From assembly GCA_015146655.1 (NCBI GenBank), contig VKHL01000016.1:134752-198751 (forward strand): a stretch of 64,000 nt of DNA, written 5' to 3'. This document shows, piece after piece, positions 56,806 through 64,000 of this stretch. A program made the translations under genes and the position numbers. A model generated the notes under the pieces. That model was given only the letters and a program-made list of their open reading frames with translations, was not told where the DNA came from and did not search any database. The stretch is from Ochromonas danica. Taxonomy: Eukaryota > Sar > Chrysophyceae > Chromulinales > Chromulinaceae. The number at the start of each line of letters is the position of its first letter. Position 1 is the first letter of the stretch.

Positions 56806-57054
56806 GACTAACGGAGGTGACCAGAAGAGAGAAGCGGCGAGAGAGCAAGCGATCGCTAAAGATCATATTAGAAGAAGAAGAAAAAGAAGAAGAAGAAGCC
56901 GTGTGTTGCCCGTAAATAGCTAAGATAACTTTACATCTCCTGTTAGCTTTTGCTCTTCTTCCTTGATTCATCTCTCTCATTGTGACAATCTGATGAATGG
57001 AATGTTGCAAAGGATAGGCAGTGCAAGTTACTTCACTTTCTTTTTACAGTTAAA

Positions 57055-60000
57055 CTAAACTCCACAAATAGTGCGGTGAATAACAGCAGGCTCAACAAAG
57101 ATCGGTCGGCGAGCACTCTCTTTGTCTCCCAGATCAACCAGACTATTGCCCCATCGCTCCCATATCACACGAAGCTGTGGAATGTGTTGCATACCTGGTC
57201 GAAGAGCTACAGCAGTCAATCGTATCACCTCTTTGCTTCTTCCTGGTACCTGAGGCAGAACAACACAAACCATTACCATCACTACCCCGAACAAGACTAA
57301 GGTAATAATATAATACAGTAACTTACTTCAACAACAGAGGAAGTTGGTCCAGCCAACAGAAAGGCTTCATTCAAGAAAGCTACAATACCCGCTCGCTCTA
57401 GACTTGCTAACGTATTCTCAATTTGCACCGTGATCGTAAATGGTTGTCCTTGAGCTACTTGGTGAGGAGCATCGATCATCACCGCAAGATCTTGTTTGGA
57501 AAAGGTGAAGTCTGGAATGGGCACTACCAGTTGCGCCAGATCATGTGCTTCAACACTGTCGTCCATGACATTTGCAAACTCAGTCTCTACTCCGCGCAAG
57601 TTATCATAAACATTAGCACATGGATGAGGCAGAAGCAAGTAACGAAGAGGATGAGAAGCAGGAAAAGGTGAGCACATGTGCAATTTAGAAGCATCTGAGC
57701 TAAATATCAAAGGATGATGATCTCGCAAACGCCAAGCAACAATAGCTCGACCCATAGCGATTGAAGATTTAATCACAGAATCAAAAGGAGGACTTTTGCA
57801 TTTGAAAGGGAAGTTGATTCTTCGCACTTCTTGAGGTTGTAAGACAACACAACCAATCGGAGATTTGCGCATCAACTCGATATAGTTCTTATCAAATCCA
57901 CCCATCTCCTGGCTCCATATCTTAATTGGCGCTACTTGTTCAGCTGGGTTGTTGTACTTCAGATCTAAGCCCAAAACATTCAAATTGTTGGGGTAAAGTA
58001 ATTTAGTCACACCCAGCGCAGGGTCATTCATGAGATCATAGCCATTGCTGTATGTTACTTGTGTTCCAAAAGCTGGACTAACATTCACTTTTACAATGAA
58101 ATCACGAGTTATTGGTGAATGCATGATATCTTGAGGAACGAACTCGCAGGTCAGTTTGACTTCTAACTGACTCACTTCAGGCTGCTTGCAACAGAGGAAA
58201 AGCGGGACACAAAATGTGCTCCCAGCGGGTAAAACAGATGGAATGTAAAGTGGAGCGCAAGGTTGAAATGATGCGTTAACAGCGAAAGGATGGAAAAGCA
58301 CTTGGTTACGACTTTCTACCCCATCTTGTTGCAAGAAGTCCAGAATATTCTCAGAGTCACCTGTTATGCCTTGTAATCGTCTGATGAGGTCGATTGACGG
58401 CATCCAGAAGAGAGAAGGATAATTAGACAGCATCACCATATTCGATGAGAGGAAGATCTTGCTAGCACAAATAGGATACTTGCCCACTTTCAATATGATA
58501 TCCACTCTTTGAAGAAGGTTGTGATATAAATGCACTGGATGCTTGGGACTGACCAAGTCAATCAAGTTAGTAGGTCGAAGAATGGTAACAAAATGAACCT
58601 TTTCTTCCAGCTCATGATACTGGAAGAGGTCTTTCATGGAGAGCTTATGTTTTTGAGGACCAGAGTGGATCATGGATTGCTGAGTGTTCAAGAACGATCT
58701 GATCGAGCCGGGAACATTAGCGATCGTGAAAGTAATCGAATTGCAACCCTTCCTCTGATTCGCCACCTCCTCCTCCTCCTCCACTCCTTCTTCTTCCTCC
58801 TCTTCTCCAACTTCTTCATTGCTGTTTGCAAAGACAAAGCTGACCTCATGGCAAAAGAAAACACTATCCGCCTGAAGCAACTTGCCAAAGACATCTTCAG
58901 TCAGCAGAAAGCTGAAAGACAGTATCTTCACACGTTGAGGATGAAGTTCCAAATTAGCATATTGAGGTTGTACAGATTTCAAAGTCTCTTCTACTTTTCC
59001 TTCATCTGCAGTATGAAGAAAGATCTTGGACAGGATTCCGTCATTAAAGTCGATTTGAATCTTGCTCAGTACCAGAGAATCGATGAAATGAGACTCAACA
59101 CAGATCGAAACTGTGAGCTCTTGTCCCAGTTCTACAGTAGTCTTATCATAGAATACTTTGACAGTGAAAAGTGATTTATTGGGGAAGTGGAAAACTGTGT
59201 CTCTTTCCAAGACTTGGCTAGGCTGCAAATGGTTGCCGTGGCCAGTGTGAACAATATTATCCAACACGACAAGATCGTCTCCTAGACCATCAATCTTGAC
59301 CTCCAAACCACTTTCATCATCATTAGCAAACTCTCCATAGTTTGACTTGCAATAAATTGGGATGAAAGACGTTGTGATGAACGTATCGGGATTTCTCACT
59401 AATCCACTGCTATCTTTCATCAAGTCAATCTCGAATTCCATCTCACTTTGCTGCTCCTCCAAGGGATGTTCTGAAGTGATCTCACGAGGTTGGACAGACT
59501 TGAACTTGTTCAACGTGTTGAAGATAAAGGCCATTATGTTGAGATGAAGGTCTTCTTTCTCGTACCGCGAGAGTGAGTCATGCAAGGAATAGCGCAGTAA
59601 CGAAGCATAGACATACTCTGTAGCTCTTCCCAAAAGAGTACAGCAATGAATTATGAGACGCAACGTTTGAGTAACAACATCCCACCACTTTTCTTGGTGA
59701 AACAAGCCAAGCGCATGCCACAGATAGATCAAGGCAGAATGGTACTGAAGGTGTTTGATGTGTTGTTCTGCAAGGAGATAATAGATGAAACCTCGCTTCC
59801 TCGCCATATTGTTCGTAAGATGCGATAAGGTGATATGATAGTACTTGACAATCAGCTGGTGATGGTTCACCATGCTCTCCTGATCTACAAGAAAGGCCTT
59901 GTAGATCTTTGCCGCCTCTTCTGAACCTGGTAACAGACTATCAAGGACAGGGTCTAGCAACTGTGGTGCAGATCCAATGTACTTAGAAGGAAGGAAGACC

Positions 60001-61418
60001 ATTCCCTTGTAGATTATGTTTCTCTCTTCGGACATTGTTCGCGGTTGGAAAGTGATCGCGTCTGTGCTGCTGCTGACGCCAGCGGCGATTGTTTGCACAT
60101 GTCGCCCTTTCTCAAAAGAAACTTCACGCTCTCGAGTAAACCTGGCTGCATTCATATAGAAGTAGGATATATCCAGATCGCTTATAGTGGATAATGATAA
60201 TGACAAGGACTGGCCCAAGATATTGGAAACAAGATGTCCACTAGCAGAGAGTGTGACATTGTTGTGAGCATCCGAAGCGCTGAGCAAGGAGGGCAAATTA
60301 TAACTTTGCAATAGCTGAGCAAAGATTATATACTGATCTGCCATCCATCCATAGTGTTTCCATGGTTGTTCCAAATAGATTTTGCTGAAATTGTGGGTAT
60401 GGCATTTGAATTGATGAACGAGTTCATCATATTGGCCCAAGAGAATGAACAACACGCAGATCTTGTAATGCACATATTCCGCGATTTTCTGCATTTGTTC
60501 GTACATCTCTTCATCAATTGCTTCCATGGAAGAGACTAAGATGGTATAGCATGCCTTATAATACCTGAGCATGTACGACCGATTGGCAGTAAACTCATAA
60601 AAGAAAGCAATCTTGAAATTATATCTCGCAGTGAGAATATACTCAGTGATACCCTTATATCTCTCAGACACTCCCTTCTCCAAGGTTTTGAATTTCTTCA
60701 CTTGTGCACTGTAGTAAGCGTAGGAGTAATCGCGTAAAGTGCGATGCAGACGCTTTACCGCGGGCTGTCCTTCAGCAACTTCTTGAGCTGTGAGGAAGAA
60801 GAAGTTCCTACTGTCGATCTGCAGATACTTCTTAAGATGATTGGTACGCTCATCGACGAGCTCCTTTTCCACGTAGCCCACGCCAACTCTCACAGCGAGG
60901 ACGATGACTTTGATGTCTCGACTTGCCAGAGATGCGCGAAGTCGATTGTAACGCTCTAGAAAGGAAACTTCCCGCCGGCTGAACTCATTGACGTTCCAAT
61001 CGATTCCGAAGGGTACAACATAAAGCAAGACGCTGGGCAAACTATCAAAGTGTTTGGTTGGCCAGTTGGTCTTCAAAATGCCCTCCGAGTTGATGTAGTC
61101 TTTGGGTGGCTTTTTCTCGATGTAGGAGTAGTCCAATGGGACGACCTGAAACTGGATAGGTTGCAGCAGCTCTTTCTCCTTGTAGGTGACGGAAAGGCCT
61201 TCCTTTCCCTGGTCCACTTCTCGCTGACAGCTGTCCAGGGCACGAATGAGCTTAGCGTGGATATCTGGCTCATGATCCACCGTGCCTGTGAGAAAGACCT
61301 GTAACAGAGTACGTCAAAACAAAGTTTCATCACTGCTCTACAAGACTGTCAGTCAATCAGTGGGAGAACCTACCAAAGGCTTGGCCATGTTCTTCACATA
61401 GACTGGATACTTCTCCAT
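57055..61418 (-). CDS. TRAPPC11: TRAPPC11-like protein (foie gras domain)
   Basis: Three exons: 61418-61374, 61298-57327 and 57249-57055; 1403 aa, slightly longer than human TRAPPC11 (about 1130). The N-terminus MEKYPVYVKNMAKPL joins VFLTGTVDHEPD. The foie gras domain follows, with HLKKYLQIDSRNFFFLTAQE, AYYSAQVKKFKTLEK and RYNFKIAFFYEFTANRS. The C-terminal half contains beta-sandwich-like segments typical of the gryzun region (VKVFYDKTTVELGQELTVSI). TRAPPC11 is part of TRAPPIII, a Rab exchange factor complex in ER-Golgi transport and autophagy. A Glu-rich insert lies near 58750-58810. Confidence 0.92.
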
Positions 61419-61737
61419 GCTTCGTCAGAGAGAAGAGAAGAATGAAAGGAAAATACGAGATAAATTAGACAGCGCACGTTTGGCGTTGTTGAATCAAGAC
61501 AACCAGCAAGTCTTGGAGATCTTCCCTCGGTCAACTTGTTTGGGCTTGCCGTGCCAGAAAAAGCACTCCATAGCGTTTATCACCTGCTTATCGCAACACC
61601 GCTTATCACAGGATCTCCCGTTTATTGGATAAACTGACTTCTTGGGCGAAATAAACTAGTCTAACGGTCAAGTATACAAATGATGGGCACAAGCTATTGT
61701 ATGACACATTAGGCAAGGAAATAACCTGATAGTGACG
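61419..61737. promoter_or_regulatory. Bidirectional TRAPPC11 / unknown gene upstream region
   Basis: Separates divergent start codons at 61418 and 61738. No repeats of the AGCCAGA kind seen and no coding sequence supported. Confidence 0.45.
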
Positions 61738-64000
61738 ATGTCAAATCATAACTTACACCAGCATGGTGAAGACATTGACATCCTTGGCATGGAGACGGCC
61801 TTCTTGATTGTCACGGCTGCCAGTCGTGACTTTGATTTGAACAAATGGTTCAATGCGAAGGCATACAAAGGCAAGATCCCCGTGAGAGAGTTCGATGCGA
61901 AGATCACTAGTCTTTCAACGGCTATGGGGATTAATCAAAGTCCTGAGATCAAGAGAGAACTTGAGATCTCTACGTCGCCCGTATCTCTGCGTGTCGTGCA
62001 CAAAATCTGTGCTGGCGGTCAGGATGACCAGGGAGAGTTGCTCATTGATCTGCACTATCTGTTTAAGCTATCTCAAGAGAAAGTTGACGAATATCTCTTG
62101 GAGATTCAAGAGAAGGAAAGAGCCGATCGTCCGCGCCAAAGCTCCTCCTCACCTGACCAGGACGAGTTGGCCATAGAAGCCGAGGACTATCTGGCGGATA
62201 TTCAAGCTATTGCCGAGTCTACCAATAGACCTGCCGCTCCTGTTTCTATGGATCTCCGCTCTAAGGTACTAGAGGAGACATCTCCACTTCCGCTCTCTGC
62301 TCCTGCTGCTACCTCTAGCATGCCCCAAGAGAGCGAGGAGATCGCAGGTCCTATTAGGGCTACCAATCGTCCAGCTGTGCTAAGAGGTCGTTATGATGAA
62401 GAAGAGGATGTGGAGACTGAAGCACACGATGTGGAGGATGAATACTCTCAAACATTCGACCAACAAGAGCAGGAAACAGATTTGGCTCAAGAAGCTCATG
62501 AAAGCTTACGCAAACGTTTGTGGAACGTACCTGTACAAGTACCCGAGCCTGTCGTTAGCAAAGACCCTACAGCAACTGCGAGTTCTCTCGCCCCTAGCAC
62601 TGTTACAACAAAGAATAGTCAGAGTGGCGACAAAGTTCAAAACAACGACATTACGGATCGAAACGGACCTGCTTCTGATAATACGAGAAGAGGGAGAGAA
62701 CGAGACTGGGCTGCAGAGAATCGTCGCTTGCTATCTGATGTTTCGCCAATGTTCACTCGATCGGTCGACGGCTCAGCAGCAAGTCGACAACGCAGTCGAT
62801 CGGCTGATCAAGCGCTACGCCGGCTGCAGACCTTGGGTCGTAACCGTTTCCTTGAAGCTCTCGATAGTGTAGATCGAGGTCGAAGAGGAAGCCTTGACGG
62901 CTCGAGAGTTCGCATGCGGTCGAGTCGATCTCAGTCTCTCTCTCGTGCACCGGCATGGCGAAAAGACCAGGAGAACTATTTCAAAGATGTTGTGGAAGAT
63001 ATGTTACGAACTGCTGCGCGCCAAGCTGATCGTTACCATTTGCTTCAGGTTTGTTTGGGGTTTCTGCCTGGGGGCTATGTTTGGGTGCCTGCCAGAGGGA
63101 GCATCGTGGTTTCTCAACCTGTTGCGTGGCTCAGTGCGCGAGCATTGCAAAGTGCTTTTCTTGCTGCGAGAACGACACTGAACGAATCGCATCTTTATGC
63201 TCTACGTCTTCTGCTGCAGGACTTTGCCGATCGCTATGATACGCTCTATCCCAACACAACTTCTCCTCTCCCAGCTGCCACAACTGAGCCTCCAGCAGGA
63301 GAAATTGGCGATCCTCGAAAGGGAGATCCTGTATTGGGACCTCATCATGCCTTGAGTGCAGCTTGGCTGAAGAAATATCTGCTGCATTTGCGTCTCACAA
63401 AGCGTAGGCAGTCCTATAGTGTGCCAAGGGGAACTCGCCAATCTGCTGTCCGCCTGTCATCTGCAGTCGCTATTGCTGCTTCTATGACAGAGGACGACCA
63501 CCTAAATGGCAATGAAAAGAAAGAGGAGGCCCGTGCTCCAGCTCCTTGGCAGGTTTGGTTGCGCAGGAAAGTTCAAGAAGAAGCCGCCAGAGGACCTTTT
63601 AAACCCAAGGAGCTTCAGCGAGCCCTTTTGGGTCAGCCCCATTCTTTAACTAGAGATGACGTTCGGCTTTTGTTGACCCCTCATTCTCAGCAAGTTTTGA
63701 CTGATGCCTCAACGGGTTCTCTTGGTGGTGACAGCACTAGCAGTGGCGTCGATCCAGCGATACAGAAAAAGAGGACTACCATTTTGCCTACTGAAGTCCT
63801 CGAGCAAGAGATTGAATTGCGCTTGCAACTTTGGGTTCTTGATGCAGATGGCAGACGAGACTTTCAACACCAAATGAATATTAAGCTTCGCACTTTTCTC
63901 CACAAGGAGTTGCAACAGTCCACGGCTCCATCGTCTTCGTCATATGCTGCATCTTCCTCAGCAGCTGCAAAAGCAGGTAAAACTGCGGATGAAGTCTTTA
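61738..64000 (+). CDS. Long unknown protein, open at the right edge
   Basis: From the ATG at 61738 the frame stays open without a stop to 64000: 754 complete codons, continuing beyond the window. No intron is needed. The first 130 residues look folded (ETAFLIVTAASRDFDLNKWF, LLIDLHYLFKLSQEKVDEYL). Next comes a long acidic, Pro/Ser-rich part (YDEEEDVETEAHDVEDEYSQ) and an Arg/Ser-rich part (SRSADQALRRLQTLGRNRFL). From about residue 420 helices resume (DVVEDMLRTAARQADRYHLL, ILPTEVLEQEIELRLQLW). I recognise no family. It is divergent from TRAPPC11, 319 bp apart. Confidence 0.8.
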   Translation, partial: MSNHNLHQHGEDIDILGMETAFLIVTAASRDFDLNKWFNAKAYKGKIPVREFDAKITSLSTAMGINQSPEIKRELEISTSPVSLRVVHKICAGGQDDQGELLIDLHYLFKLSQEKVDEYLLEIQEKERADRPRQSSSSPDQDELAIEAEDYLADIQAIAESTNRPAAPVSMDLRSKVLEETSPLPLSAPAATSSMPQESEEIAGPIRATNRPAVLRGRYDEEEDVETEAHDVEDEYSQTFDQQEQETDLAQEAHESLRKRLWNVPVQVPEPVVSKDPTATASSLAPSTVTTKNSQSGDKVQNNDITDRNGPASDNTRRGRERDWAAENRRLLSDVSPMFTRSVDGSAASRQRSRSADQALRRLQTLGRNRFLEALDSVDRGRRGSLDGSRVRMRSSRSQSLSRAPAWRKDQENYFKDVVEDMLRTAARQADRYHLLQVCLGFLPGGYVWVPARGSIVVSQPVAWLSARALQSAFLAARTTLNESHLYALRLLLQDFADRYDTLYPNTTSPLPAATTEPPAGEIGDPRKGDPVLGPHHALSAAWLKKYLLHLRLTKRRQSYSVPRGTRQSAVRLSSAVAIAASMTEDDHLNGNEKKEEARAPAPWQVWLRRKVQEEAARGPFKPKELQRALLGQPHSLTRDDVRLLLTPHSQQVLTDASTGSLGGDSTSSGVDPAIQKKRTTILPTEVLEQEIELRLQLWVLDADGRRDFQHQMNIKLRTFLHKELQQSTAPSSSSYAASSSAAAKAGKTADEVF

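Noticed and set aside
1-64000. Transposons, virus-like elements, CRISPR arrays or biosynthetic clusters
   Set aside because: No transposase, reverse transcriptase, integrase or capsid-like protein, no terminal repeats and no spacer-repeat array were seen; the repeats present are microsatellites, tandem satellites and the SDHB inverted exon.

Overview
This is nuclear DNA of a flagellated, plastid-bearing protist, most likely a photosynthetic stramenopile (ochrophyte). The genes have short GT-AG introns. A plastid lipid-associated protein (PAP/fibrillin) and an Obg GTPase both have hydrophobic N-terminal presequences, which suits a secondary plastid. A sperm-tail PG-repeat protein and an LZTFL1 homologue imply a flagellum. 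Housekeeping genes (TOR, CBP/p300, V-ATPase d, TRAPPC11, DUS3, SDHB) are full-length and look eukaryotic. The lineage is inferred; no rRNA or plastid marker lies in the window.

Layout. 1-6.1 kb: 3'-incomplete minus-strand gene for a protein of six EF-hand-like modules; its introns hold large TAGTG-type arrays, one a perfect 460-bp satellite. 6.9-10.4 kb: a protein kinase and PAP/fibrillin. 10.6-15.8 kb: divergent Obg GTPase and E-NTPDase. 16.2-18.3 kb: two intact, convergent SDHB genes whose core exons form a 662-bp inverted repeat with one mismatch. 18.3-21.1 kb: gene-poor stretch with one tRNA-Glu(CTC). 21.2-64 kb: eighteen protein genes in strict strand alternation: S28 peptidase, small Tim17-like protein, Fcf2, UBA protein, UBE2G-type E2, TOR (3125 aa), STPG protein, GT25 glycosyltransferase, RWDD1/GIR2, DUS3, an unknown NTF2-like protein, CBP/p300, kelch protein, tail-anchored protein, LZTFL1, V-ATPase d, TRAPPC11 and a long unknown gene running off the right edge.

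The genes serve separate cellular processes: growth control, chromatin, trafficking, respiration, RNA modification, flagella. I see no operon-like system, mobile element or CRISPR. What unites them is architecture: divergent pairs share short promoters (136-593 bp between start codons), several of which carry tandem AGCCAGA-type or 56-bp repeats. The best candidates for something undescribed are the intron satellite and its G-poor transcript, the gene-converted SDHB pair, the EF-hand-like module family, a UBA-linked possible cysteine protease, and the alternating, repeat-bearing promoter layout. Exon joins were worked out by hand from splice consensus, phase and protein similarity; each spliced model given is divisible by three.
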